Assembly: GCA_002299785.1 (NCBI GenBank)
Contig: DBNL01000101.1
Span: forward strand, 1 to 47,978
Length of the DNA: 47,978 bases
DNA from: Verrucomicrobia bacterium UBA673
GTDB taxonomy: Bacteria > Verrucomicrobiota > Verrucomicrobiia > Limisphaerales > UBA1096
Direction: 5' to 3'
Made by a program: the position numbers and the translations under genes. Below the pieces are notes generated by a model, which was given only the letters and a program-made list of their open reading frames with translations, made no database searches and was not told the DNA's origin. Positions 17,322 through 25,822 of this stretch are shown here, piece after piece; position 1 is the stretch's first letter; each line of letters starts with the position of its first letter.

Positions 17322-19508
17322 ATGGATAAAAAACCAAGTACAGATCAGTCCTCCGACAAGCTCCATATTCTGGATTATTGGCGGATCATTCGCGTTCGGC
17401 TTGTAACCATCCTGCTCGTCTTTTTGCTTACCGCTGTGACGACCACCTTGGTGACACTCTTCATGCCCAAGACCTACATGAGCCTCTCCCGGATATCCAT
17501 CGAGAAGGATACATCGGATATTGCACCGTTGCTTGGCATGCAATCTGGGCCATCGGCATTCGACCCTTACTTCATCCAGACCGAGTTCGAGAAAATTCAA
17601 TCACAAATGGTCCTGGATAAGGTGGTTACCAAGTGCGAATTGACTGAAAAGTGGAAAGGCTTCAATGGCGGTAAGTCGTTGACGATGATTGAGGCCCGGA
17701 AAATCCTGAAAAAGGCGATTGATATTCGTCAGTTTCGGAACACTAGCATCATTGAGCTTCGGGCGTATGATCGGGAACCAGCGATGGCTCAAAAAATCGC
17801 CGATGCCCTTGCTGATGAATACCAGAACCACAGGACAGAGGCGCAGAAAGATCGGGTGGAATTGGGAATCAAGGCGCTCACAGGCAAGATGGATAAATAT
17901 AACGTAGATATTGCCGTAATGCAGGCCGACGTCGATAAACTGCGGGTAGACTTGGGCATTTCTGATGCCGCCGGTGAGGAAAGCTACTCGATCATCGAGC
18001 CGGAAATCGTACGTCGTTATGAATCCAGCTTAATCGACGCAAGGGGGGTTTACACATCAATGTCCACATTATTTGAGGGGCTCAAGTTACAGTCCCCCGA
18101 GGAACTGCGGGATTCCATATCGACGGCCTACCCCGACTCCCAGTTGGATGTCTTGATCCGCGAATTATATACCGGCCAGCAAACGTTGGCCAATAGTGGT
18201 ATCGACCTTGGGGTGGAGCACCCTAAGATAAAAGGATTGAAAAAGGTGGTAGCCACGCTTGAGCAACAGATTGAAGATCGAATTCAAGGCGTTCTTGCAG
18301 GACTGGAACTGAAGGTCAGCTCTGCTTTCGCTCAGGTGGAACAGCTACAGAGGGATGTCAGTGATGCAAAAAAACGGGAGTCCGACATGCGAGAGACAGG
18401 TCGGGAATACTTCGACAAAAAGCGGAAGTTGTCCAATACAACGCGCATTCGTGACACCATTCTGTTCCGGATCATGCAGGAGCAGGTGGACTTGGCGCTA
18501 CCCAAGGATTCCACCGTGGAAATAACCGATGTAGCGGATATGCCCTTGAAGGCAGTTCGGCCGAATATACCCCTGAACATCACGCTGGGAGTTGTGGTCG
18601 GCCTGATTCTGGGCGTGGGGTTGGCGTTTTTTATCGAGTATCTCGACACCAGCGTGAAGACGATTGATGACGTCGAGCGTGCCCTTGGGGCGGCAGTCCT
18701 CGGTGTCATTCCTCAAAACGTCGGATCCCTCCTGGAAGAAGGGGACGAAAGCCCCCACGCAGAGGCGTACAGGGTGCTGCGCACAAACATTCTTTTTGCT
18801 GGACGCAAGGACGAGAGCCAAACCACGTTCAGCGTGGTGAGTGGTGGTGCGGGCGAGGGCAAGACAACGACCATGTTCAATCTTGCAGTAGTCTTTGCGC
18901 AGATGGGGGATAGAATTCTGATTGTGGATTCCGACCTACGCCGTCCCTCAATGCACCGTTACATGAATGTGTCCAACAACATTGGACTGACCAACTACCT
19001 TTTGGGACAGGTCACCATCGATGAGGTCATCCAGACCACGGAATTACCGTCGCTCCATTTCATACCCAGTGGCAAGTTGCCCAGCAGTTCCATGGGCATC
19101 CTTAGTTCGGCCAAGATGAAGGAGTTCGTGACTGAAATGAAGAGCCGTTACGACTACGTGTTTTTGGACGCTCCACCCATCATGGGTGTGAGTGATGCTT
19201 CGGTTCTGGCCAGCATGGTAGACATGTGTGTGCTGGTGGTGCAGTATCGTAAATACCCGCAAATGATGACCCAACGCGCCAAGGAAATGGTGACTAAGGT
19301 TGGCGGCGAACTTGTGGGTGTCGTGCTCAACAACATCAATATTTCCCAAGATTCCTATTACTACTATTACAGCGGTTATTATTACGATAACTATTACAAG
19401 AGCCGTGAAAATGAGGGGTCCGCCGCCGATGGTGCCAGTAGCACGAAGAAAACCAAGCTTCTGGCGAGTGCCAAAACTGGTGGGGAAGATGAGAAGCCCA
19501 AGTATTAA
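17322..19508 (+). CDS. Wzz/BY-kinase fusion: exopolysaccharide tyrosine autokinase (Wzc type)
   Basis: 728 residues. An N-terminal Wzz chain-length domain starts with a membrane helix (about 27-47), has a long coiled-coil periplasmic part, and ends with a second helix (about 417-440). The cytoplasmic BY-kinase domain has Walker A GGAGEGKTT (about 507-515), Walker A' ILIVDSDLRRP (about 531-541) and Walker B YVFLDAPP (about 611-618). A Tyr cluster follows (DSYYYYYSGYYYDNYYKS, about 676-693), the autophosphorylation tail. It regulates polymer length and export through the Wza-like partner 35 nt downstream. The cluster is denser in Tyr than typical for this family. No cognate tyrosine phosphatase gene is present nearby. 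Confidence 0.92.
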   Translation: MDKKPSTDQSSDKLHILDYWRIIRVRLVTILLVFLLTAVTTTLVTLFMPKTYMSLSRISIEKDTSDIAPLLGMQSGPSAFDPYFIQTEFEKIQSQMVLDKVVTKCELTEKWKGFNGGKSLTMIEARKILKKAIDIRQFRNTSIIELRAYDREPAMAQKIADALADEYQNHRTEAQKDRVELGIKALTGKMDKYNVDIAVMQADVDKLRVDLGISDAAGEESYSIIEPEIVRRYESSLIDARGVYTSMSTLFEGLKLQSPEELRDSISTAYPDSQLDVLIRELYTGQQTLANSGIDLGVEHPKIKGLKKVVATLEQQIEDRIQGVLAGLELKVSSAFAQVEQLQRDVSDAKKRESDMRETGREYFDKKRKLSNTTRIRDTILFRIMQEQVDLALPKDSTVEITDVADMPLKAVRPNIPLNITLGVVVGLILGVGLAFFIEYLDTSVKTIDDVERALGAAVLGVIPQNVGSLLEEGDESPHAEAYRVLRTNILFAGRKDESQTTFSVVSGGAGEGKTTTMFNLAVVFAQMGDRILIVDSDLRRPSMHRYMNVSNNIGLTNYLLGQVTIDEVIQTTELPSLHFIPSGKLPSSSMGILSSAKMKEFVTEMKSRYDYVFLDAPPIMGVSDASVLASMVDMCVLVVQYRKYPQMMTQRAKEMVTKVGGELVGVVLNNINISQDSYYYYYSGYYYDNYYKSRENEGSAADGASSTKKTKLLASAKTGGEDEKPKY

Positions 19509-19543
19509 TTGGGAGGAGAATTCAGTTCGAGGGTTGATATAAA

Positions 19544-20170
19544 ATGGGTTTTGTTGATAACTTGATGAAATATGTTTTTAGAGCTTTATTGGTTGCGACC
19601 GTGCTGATGGCAGCTGGTTGCGAGACAACACGACCACGGCCGGTGGATCCAGTCGCTGTGACAAATGACGTGCCGGTTACTGTCAACTCCACGGACAGCC
19701 TTGAGCCCGGAAATCAAATCACCATCACTTTTAGCGGCCTGAATACGGTCCCGATTCCCTACAGTTGCCGCATCCGCGAGGATGGCACCATCAGTCCACC
19801 ATACCTGAATGAACCCGTTATTGCCGCTGGGAAAACAATCGGTGAACTCGAGCGGGAACTCGAGAAGGAGTACGTGCCCGCCATCTACAAGACGATTAAC
19901 GTTACCATCAGGACAGCCGACCGGTTCTTTTACGTCGGAGGGGAGGTTCGGCAGCCGAGTCGCCAGATTTTCATCGGTCGGATTACGGTTACCCAGGCAA
20001 TACAATCCGCTGGTGACTTCACCGATTTCGGGGATCAACGGGCGGTGCGAGTTATACGGGCCAGCGGCAAAGTGGACATTATCGATTGCAAGGCGGCTCT
20101 GGATGACCCAACAAGGGATTTGCCAGTTTATCCGGGTGATAACATTGTTGTGGGACGAAGGCTTTTTTGA
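19544..20170 (+). CDS. Wza-like polysaccharide export lipoprotein
   Basis: 208 residues. A signal peptide ends in a lipobox (LMAAGC, Cys 26). The polysaccharide biosynthesis/export domain follows (SLEPGNQITITFSGL, then CRIREDGTISPPYL), and then one SLBB-like segment (FFYVGGEVRQPSRQIF). It is short compared with Wza (about 380 residues): a single SLBB region and no obvious C-terminal amphipathic helix that would span the outer membrane. The beta-barrel encoded upstream may provide the outer-membrane pore; that is an inference. A start at Met 8 is possible. Its stop codon overlaps the TTG start of the FHA gene. Confidence 0.85.
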   Translation: MGFVDNLMKYVFRALLVATVLMAAGCETTRPRPVDPVAVTNDVPVTVNSTDSLEPGNQITITFSGLNTVPIPYSCRIREDGTISPPYLNEPVIAAGKTIGELERELEKEYVPAIYKTINVTIRTADRFFYVGGEVRQPSRQIFIGRITVTQAIQSAGDFTDFGDQRAVRVIRASGKVDIIDCKAALDDPTRDLPVYPGDNIVVGRRLF

Positions 20171-20562
20171 AGATTCGACTTGAGAGAGTTGATGGCACAG
20201 CGGCGGGCAGTCCAATAGAGGCCAGCCGTTTCCCTTTTACGCTTGGCCAAGCGAAGAGTTGCGATTTACAGATCGTAGCAAAGGGCGTTTGGGATACACA
20301 CCTGATTTTGGACAATGCCGGCGAAAAAGGGATTACAGCCACCCCAATCTCCGACGCATTGATTATGATCAACGGCGTCTCCCAAGGCAAAACTGTTCGA
20401 TTGAAAGACGGCGACCTATTAGGATTGGGTGCGGCCAAGCTCCGATTTTGGCTGGCGCCGCTTGGGCAAACCGACCGCTCAGTATTTGATGCTTTGATTT
20501 GGATCGCCTTGCTCTTGTTGGGCCTGGGTCAGGTGGCAGCGATTGCCTGGCTTCTTAAATAA
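20167..20562 (+). CDS. FHA-like domain protein with C-terminal membrane anchor
   Basis: 131 residues. The first 100 fit a forkhead-associated fold: MKIRLERVDG strand, LGQAKSCDLQI in place of the canonical GRs..cDi loop, a His in DTHLIL at the usual S/N..H position, and INGVSQGKTVRLKDGDLLGLG matching the family's NG...L..GD...G block. A hydrophobic helix (about 108-130) anchors the C-terminus. The phosphothreonine-contacting Arg of the GR motif is Gln here, encoded by an exact palindrome copy (20240-20253), so phosphopeptide binding is doubtful. The TTG start overlaps the preceding stop (TTGA). Its position after a tyrosine kinase suggests a signalling or assembly role. Confidence 0.65.
   Translation: MKIRLERVDGTAAGSPIEASRFPFTLGQAKSCDLQIVAKGVWDTHLILDNAGEKGITATPISDALIMINGVSQGKTVRLKDGDLLGLGAAKLRFWLAPLGQTDRSVFDALIWIALLLLGLGQVAAIAWLLK
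20240..20253. repeat. Iterated palindrome, exact 14-mer, inside the FHA-like gene
   Basis: CGCTTGGCCAAGCG, read in frame as T-L-G-Q-A-K at the phosphopeptide-binding loop of the FHA-like domain. Confidence 0.95.
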
Positions 20563-20649
20563 GACTTTACAAGTAATTTGTATCCATTGGTTTAAGGCGT
20601 ATTAAATAACGAATAAACGGTGGTTTTATACTAAAAAATGAATAGTCGA

Positions 20650-20678
20650 TTGACAGTCGAATTTAATCATGAGAAAAT
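20650..20678 (+). promoter_or_regulatory. Possible sigma-70 promoter upstream of rpoD
   Basis: TTGACA at 20650-20655 and GAAAAT at 20673-20678 are separated by 17 nt. It is the best -35/-10 pair in the AT-rich 200-nt gap before rpoD; the -10 box matches 4 of 6 bases. Confidence 0.4.
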
Positions 20679-20723
20679 ATAGTTGTGTCTTGCGTAACTA
20701 GCAGGACTACTTCTTGAGTCATG

Positions 20724-20744
20724 AGGTGAAGTGTTTCTTCACCT
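20724..20744 (+). promoter_or_regulatory. Hairpin in the rpoD leader
   Basis: AGGTGAAG (20724-20731) and CTTCACCT (20737-20744) form a perfect 8-bp stem with a 5-nt loop, ending 16 nt before the rpoD ATG. There is no T run, so it is not a terminator; it could affect ribosome access or mRNA stability. Confidence 0.45.
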
Positions 20745-20760
20745 GATTGAGGTTAACGGA

Positions 20761-22893
20761 ATGGCAAAAGCAAAAACCAAAAAAAACGTAGTCAAAAAAA
20801 CAGCCACAAAGAAGGCACTGGCCAAAAAGGTCAAAAAACCCGCGCAATCCAAGGCGACTGGCGCGAAGAAAAAAACAGCCGCCAAAAAAACAGCAAAACC
20901 ACCGGCCAAAAAACCGGTCAGTAAGGTAGTCAAAAAACCAGCAGCCAAAAAGGCTTCGCCGAAAAAAACCGCTCCAAAAGCGACTTCAAAAAAGAAGGTA
21001 CCGTCCAAGAAAGTAATAGCGAAAAAGGCTCCTGCCAAGAAACCGGTTGCCAAGAAACCGGTTGCCAAGAAACCGGTCAAGCCGGCTTCCAAGTCTCCGA
21101 TCCAAAAAACCACGCCTAAGAAAGCGGGAAAGAAACCTCCGCCCAAGGAAAACAAGGCCAAGGAAAAGGTTATTTCTCTGCCAGTTGATGAAAGGGATGA
21201 GAGTGCCAACCGAGGAGAGTTGGTCGATGAATTGCCTGTGGAGCCGGATTTCACCAAGGACGAGGAATTCAACTTAAAGGAAAAGATCAAAGAGTTGGTG
21301 CACTTGGCCCAAGATCAAGGTCACCTGACCATTTCCGACATCAATGAGGCTCTACCCAAGGATTTGGTTACTCCCGAGAAACTGGATGAGGTTTTCGCCA
21401 AGTTAAAAAGTCTTGATGTGGAGATTGTCGAGCAGTTGGATTCGGCACCGCGCCAAAAGCCGGTCGAGTCGGCGAGCGAGGCCGAAAAAAGCCGGCTGGA
21501 CATTCTGGACGATCCGGTTCGCATGTACCTCAAGCAGATGGGGCAGGTGCCGCTGTTAACCCGTGAGCAGGAGGTGGAGATTTCCAAGCGAATTGAGGCT
21601 GCCGAACTTGAGGTTAAGCGCATCCTTTACAGTTTGGGCTTCACCGCAAAGGAGCATATTGCTCTGGCCGAAAAGCTGACAGCCGATCCCCCCAAGGAAC
21701 GGTTCGACCGGGTTACGGTCGACAAGGTCATCGAGACCCGAGAAAAACACATCAAAGCGCTTCATCGTCTCATCAAAAAAGTGAGGGATGAGGACAGCGA
21801 AGTGGACAAAAAATATCTGGCTTGGCGCCGTGCCCCTAAAGCCAAGTCGAAGAAGGCATGCGCAGTCTTCCTGCAACTGAACGACAAGTTGCAGAAATAC
21901 TTCCCGAAGTTTTTGTTTAAACAAAAGGTCATCGAAGAAATGGGACTGGTTGCGGATAACATCCACGACAAAATACAGCAGAACCTCCAAGCCATCGAGC
22001 AGTTGAAAAAGGCTTCAAAGTCGTCCCAAACCGATATGATGCTCAGGGGAGAGGAAGGTAAGCTCACAGCCCTCGAGGCATTCGTCCGGAAGCCGGCAGA
22101 AGAATATCTCACGACCTACGAGGAGCTTCAGCACTTCGCCCGCAAGGCGCATCAGGCTAAGAGCGAAATGATCGAGGCCAACCTTCGCCTCGTCATTTCC
22201 ATCGCCAAGAAATACACCAACCGCGGACTTTCCTTCCTCGATCTCATCCAGGAGGGTAACGTCGGCTTGATGAAAGCGGTTGAGAAGTTCGAATACCGCC
22301 GCGGCTACAAGTTCTCCACCTACGCCACGTGGTGGATTCGGCAGGCGATCACACGCTCGATCGCCGACCAGGCTCGCACCATCCGCATCCCTGTGCACAT
22401 GATCGAAACGATCAACAAGCTGATGCGCGTTCAGAAGCAGCTAGTGCAGCAATTCGGGCGCGAAGCCACCCCGGAGGAAATCGCCGTTGTGATGGAACTG
22501 ACCGTCGAGCGGGTGCGTCAGATCATGAAAATGGCGCAGCAGCCCATCTCGCTGCAGGCTCCTGTCGGCGACAGCGAGGACACGAGCTTCGGCGACTTCA
22601 TTGAGGATAAGAGTGCCGAGAACCCGACTGACATGGCGAGCTACGCCCTGTTAAAGGACCGGCTTGGCGACGTGCTGACTTCTCTCACCGAGCGCGAGCG
22701 CAAAGTGCTCGAGCTGCGCTTTGGCCTGGCCGACGGCTACTCCCGCACCCTCGAGGAGGTGGGCAAACAGTTCAAGGTCACCCGCGAGCGCATCCGTCAA
22801 ATCGAGGCCAAGGCCCTTCGGAAAATGCGCCATCCGACGCGTATCCGGCAGTTGTCCGGCTTTCTCGAGCGGGAAGAGTTTCTCGCCACATAA
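20761..22893 (+). CDS. rpoD: Primary RNA polymerase sigma factor with Lys/Ala/Pro-rich N-terminal tail
   Basis: 710 residues from ATG 20761, preceded by GAGG eight nt upstream. Residues 1 to about 140 are a Lys/Ala/Pro low-complexity tail (repeated A-K-K-P-V units, including three tandem 15-nt DNA repeats at 21034-21078) resembling histone H1 tails. Then come a region 1.1-like segment (HLTISDINEALPKDLV), region 1.2 (DPVRMYLKQMGQVPLLTREQE), region 2 (ANLRLVISIAKKYTNRGLSF, YKFSTYATWWIRQAITR), region 3 and region 4 (LELRFGLADGYSRTLEEVG and VTRERIRQIEAKALRK). All core- and promoter-binding motifs of the housekeeping factor are present. The frame extends upstream to GTG 20731 but ATG is preferred. 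Confidence 0.95.
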   Translation: MAKAKTKKNVVKKTATKKALAKKVKKPAQSKATGAKKKTAAKKTAKPPAKKPVSKVVKKPAAKKASPKKTAPKATSKKKVPSKKVIAKKAPAKKPVAKKPVAKKPVKPASKSPIQKTTPKKAGKKPPPKENKAKEKVISLPVDERDESANRGELVDELPVEPDFTKDEEFNLKEKIKELVHLAQDQGHLTISDINEALPKDLVTPEKLDEVFAKLKSLDVEIVEQLDSAPRQKPVESASEAEKSRLDILDDPVRMYLKQMGQVPLLTREQEVEISKRIEAAELEVKRILYSLGFTAKEHIALAEKLTADPPKERFDRVTVDKVIETREKHIKALHRLIKKVRDEDSEVDKKYLAWRRAPKAKSKKACAVFLQLNDKLQKYFPKFLFKQKVIEEMGLVADNIHDKIQQNLQAIEQLKKASKSSQTDMMLRGEEGKLTALEAFVRKPAEEYLTTYEELQHFARKAHQAKSEMIEANLRLVISIAKKYTNRGLSFLDLIQEGNVGLMKAVEKFEYRRGYKFSTYATWWIRQAITRSIADQARTIRIPVHMIETINKLMRVQKQLVQQFGREATPEEIAVVMELTVERVRQIMKMAQQPISLQAPVGDSEDTSFGDFIEDKSAENPTDMASYALLKDRLGDVLTSLTERERKVLELRFGLADGYSRTLEEVGKQFKVTRERIRQIEAKALRKMRHPTRIRQLSGFLEREEFLAT

Positions 22894-22905
22894 GCTGAAA
22901 CCACT

Positions 22906-22934
22906 AAAAGCCCTTTCACTGGAAGGGCTTTTTT
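22906..22934 (+). terminator. Rho-independent terminator after rpoD
   Basis: AAAAGCCCTT (22906-22915) pairs with AAGGGCTTTT (22923-22932) around a 7-nt loop and runs into six T residues. It lies 12 nt after the rpoD stop. Confidence 0.85.
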
Positions 22935-22956
22935 GTGTCCCCTTGGGAAAGCGCAC

Positions 22957-23661
22957 GTGGAGAATATAAACGACATCCCCCGATTCGAAGAACTGTTTGG
23001 GTTTGGTAAAACTGAGCACGCGAGCATGTTTGACTCACTTGGCCAACCGTGGGAGATGCTATCGCGAATCGGAGCCTATCTGCGCGACACACTTGAGCCT
23101 CGGCAGCTTGGCCAGGTGCACAGCCAGGCGGTGATCGAGGGCGACGTGTTTATTGGCGAAGGGACATTGATCGAGGCCGGTGCGCTGATCTGCGGCCCGG
23201 TTTGGATTGGGGAAAACTGCCGCATCGGCCACGGCGCAACGCTGCGCGGCAACGTCATCGTTGGCGACGGCTGCGTCGTCGGCCACGCCGCCGAGCTGAA
23301 AAACTCGCTGCTCTTTAGCGGCTGCGACGTGCCGCACTTTAACTACGTCGGCGACTCAGTGCTAGGCCACAGCGTCCATCTTGGCGCCGGAGTGATGCTC
23401 TCCAACTACCGGCTCATCCGAGGCAACGTAACCGTCCGCGCTGCTTCAGGTTCGGTGGACAGCGGCTTAGCTAAGTTCGGCGCGTTGATCGGCGATCGAA
23501 CCGAGATCGGCTGTAACACGGTTCTCAACCCTGGCACGATCATTGGCCGTGACTGCGTGCTGTACCCGAACGTCAACTTCACCGGTGTGCTGCCGGCCGG
23601 ACGTTTGGTCAAAAATAAAACTGAGTTGGCCATCATCGAAAAACGGGAGGTCGACGAGTGA
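22957..23661 (+). CDS. Left-handed beta-helix (hexapeptide-repeat) transferase-like protein
   Basis: About 234 residues from GTG 22957; a TTG at 22933 is in frame but lies in the terminator. After a helical N-terminus (IPRFEELFGF) come many imperfect hexapeptide repeats (VIEGDVFIGEGTLIEAGALI, WIGENCRIGHGATLRGNVIV), the signature of the LbetaH fold of GlmU C-termini and sugar N-acyltransferases. No nucleotidyltransferase domain is present. Best guess: GlmU-related acetyltransferase-like protein acting on a sugar phosphate; the substrate is unknown. Its stop overlaps the GTG of the helicase gene (GTGA), so the two are probably translated together. Confidence 0.75.
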   Translation: MENINDIPRFEELFGFGKTEHASMFDSLGQPWEMLSRIGAYLRDTLEPRQLGQVHSQAVIEGDVFIGEGTLIEAGALICGPVWIGENCRIGHGATLRGNVIVGDGCVVGHAAELKNSLLFSGCDVPHFNYVGDSVLGHSVHLGAGVMLSNYRLIRGNVTVRAASGSVDSGLAKFGALIGDRTEIGCNTVLNPGTIIGRDCVLYPNVNFTGVLPAGRLVKNKTELAIIEKREVDE

Positions 23662-25760
23662 TCAGCTTCGTGGATGAAGAACAGGGTGCTGGCTTGGACT
23701 TGGTCGCCGAGACTGAGACGTTTTTTTCCGACAGCGGCCTATTGTCGAAGGCCAGGAATTTCGAGTTCCGCCGCGAGCAACAGCAGATGGCCGTGGCTGT
23801 GGCCAAGGCATTGAAGGGCAATGAGCATCTCATCGTCGAGGCCGGCACCGGCGTTGGTAAAAGCCTAGCCTATCTCATCCCGGCTATTCTTCACGCGGTT
23901 GGCCAAAATAAAAAAGCCGTCATCTCCACACACACGATCAATTTGCAGGAGCAGTTGACCGAGAAGGATCTGCCGATGCTCAGACAGGTTTTGCCGGTCG
24001 AGTTTTCGTTCACAATGCTAAAGGGCAGGGGCAACTACCTATGCACGCGGCGACTCCAGCGTGCGCGACATCAGGCGACGACACTTTTGACCTCCACCGA
24101 AATGGAGGAACTCAAGCGCATCACCGAGTGGGCAAAGAAGACAACCGACGGCAGCCTGTCCGATTTCGACATCACGCCAGACGCGAAGGTATGGGACCTA
24201 GTCAACTCCGAGCGCGGGCTTTGCTCGGCGAAACTCTGCGGCCACGGCTCTGACATCGCCAAGATGGGACAGACCTGTTTTTTCCAGCGTGCGCGCAGCA
24301 GGATTCTTTCCGCCGATGTGCTGGTGCTGAACCACTCTCTGTTTTTTAGTTTGCTCGACGACGACGGCCGCGAAGACGACGAACCGAACAAGGACGCAGG
24401 TGTGCTGTTTAAGAACGATTTTGTGATCCTCGACGAGGCTCACAATGTAAGCTCGGTCGCCTCAAGGCACATGGGCTTGAGCGTCTCGAGCGGCCAAGTG
24501 CGGTTCAATCTTCAGCGGCTCTGGAATCCCAAGACCGGCAAAGGTTTATTGGGGCTACTTCGCGAGGCCAATGCAACCCGGAACGTTGAGGACGCCTCTG
24601 CGGCGATGGAGCAATTCTTCGGTGAACTCGAGGTGGCCTGCGACGAACTCAACGAGGGGCAGGCCAAGGCTAGCAAATTTGGTGGTAATAGAAACCGCAT
24701 GTGGAAGGAACTACGCGTGCGCAACCCGGGCCTGATCGACGATACGTTGACGTTGCCGCTTCAGCGCGTGCGCGAGGCATTGGTGCAGGCGCGAGATGGC
24801 ACCGACGACGCCGACACCGGGCAGGAGTTGGCCGAGTTCAACCGGCGTGTTGGCGAGCTTCGCGACGGTGTGAAGCTGTTTCTCTCGCAGGAGTCGGAGG
24901 AGCACGTTTACTGGGTGGAAAAGTCAGGCAAGGCCGGAACGATTCTGTCGCTAAACGCCGCGCCGGTGGATGTCGCGGTACACCTGCGACGTCGGTTGTT
25001 CCGATGTAACTCGCCGGTGGTGCTGACCAGCGCTACGCTGGCCCTGAGCGATTCCACCTCGGCTAAGGCCGGTGCTAGCGACAAAAACGGACTAGACTAT
25101 TTCGCCGGCCAAATTGGTGCGGAGCAGGTCAAAAAGCTGCAGGTTGGATCGCCCTTCGACTACGAGCGGCAGATGAAACTGTTCATCGCCGGCAAAATGC
25201 CGGACCCGCGCGAACCTGAATTCCGCGACGCTCTGGCCGGGCAGCTTCGCCATGTTATCAAGTTGAGCGAGGGCCGCGCTTTTGTGCTATTCACCAACTT
25301 CAAGCTGATGCGCGAGGTGGCGGAGGAACTCGAGGGATTCTTCGCCGATCACGGCTGGGACTGTTTGGTTCAGGGCACCGGCGTGCCGCGCTCGACCATG
25401 CTCGAGCGATTCAAGCGCGACGAGCATTCGGTATTGTTCGGTACGGACAGCTTTTGGCAGGGCGTCGATGTGCCGGGGGATGCGCTGCGCAATGTCATCA
25501 TCACACGACTGCCGTTCGCCGTGCCGGATCATCCGCTGGTCGAGGCGAAGATCGAGGCGATCGAGGCCCGCAATGGCAACCCGTTCATGGAGTTTTCGCT
25601 ACCAGTTGCTGTGCTGAAATTCCGGCAGGGTGTTGGCCGGCTCATTCGCACCAAGAGCGATGAGGGCATCGTCGTGGTGCTCGACAGCCGCGTGCTGACC
25701 AAGCGTTACGGTCAAATTTTCCTCGATTCCCTCCCCAAGTGCCCAACAGAAATCGTGTGA
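23658..25760 (+). CDS. DinG/XPD-type Fe-S DNA helicase
   Basis: 700-residue SF2 helicase. Walker A is EAGTGVGKS (61-69) and the DEAH box is ILDEAHN (about 257-263). Four cysteines fit the Fe-S cluster domain between them: C129 (NYLCTRR), C189 and C194 (GLCSAKLCG), C207 (GQTCFFQ). C-terminal motifs include FGTDSFWQGVDVPG and RQGVGRLIRT (motif VI). It unwinds DNA 5'-3' and the E. coli homologue resolves R-loops and damage intermediates. No N-terminal exonuclease domain is present, unlike the Gram-positive DinG. GTG start, preceded by GGGAGG and overlapping the previous stop. Confidence 0.9.
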   Translation: MISFVDEEQGAGLDLVAETETFFSDSGLLSKARNFEFRREQQQMAVAVAKALKGNEHLIVEAGTGVGKSLAYLIPAILHAVGQNKKAVISTHTINLQEQLTEKDLPMLRQVLPVEFSFTMLKGRGNYLCTRRLQRARHQATTLLTSTEMEELKRITEWAKKTTDGSLSDFDITPDAKVWDLVNSERGLCSAKLCGHGSDIAKMGQTCFFQRARSRILSADVLVLNHSLFFSLLDDDGREDDEPNKDAGVLFKNDFVILDEAHNVSSVASRHMGLSVSSGQVRFNLQRLWNPKTGKGLLGLLREANATRNVEDASAAMEQFFGELEVACDELNEGQAKASKFGGNRNRMWKELRVRNPGLIDDTLTLPLQRVREALVQARDGTDDADTGQELAEFNRRVGELRDGVKLFLSQESEEHVYWVEKSGKAGTILSLNAAPVDVAVHLRRRLFRCNSPVVLTSATLALSDSTSAKAGASDKNGLDYFAGQIGAEQVKKLQVGSPFDYERQMKLFIAGKMPDPREPEFRDALAGQLRHVIKLSEGRAFVLFTNFKLMREVAEELEGFFADHGWDCLVQGTGVPRSTMLERFKRDEHSVLFGTDSFWQGVDVPGDALRNVIITRLPFAVPDHPLVEAKIEAIEARNGNPFMEFSLPVAVLKFRQGVGRLIRTKSDEGIVVVLDSRVLTKRYGQIFLDSLPKCPTEIV

Positions 25761-25822
25761 TTTCTCCCCTTCTGGAGTTCGTTCATTGAACAAATGTCGC
25801 CCGGGTGGCATCCTAAACCGCG

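Noticed and set aside
21034..21078. Three tandem 15-nt repeats that could suggest a CRISPR or VNTR
   Set aside because: There are no spacers; they are in-frame repeats of the low-complexity rpoD tail.
25748..25765. Perfect 7-bp hairpin AGAAATC-GTGT-GATTTCT at the end of the DinG-like gene
   Set aside because: No T run and it overlaps the last codons; it may be chance, so it is not called a terminator.
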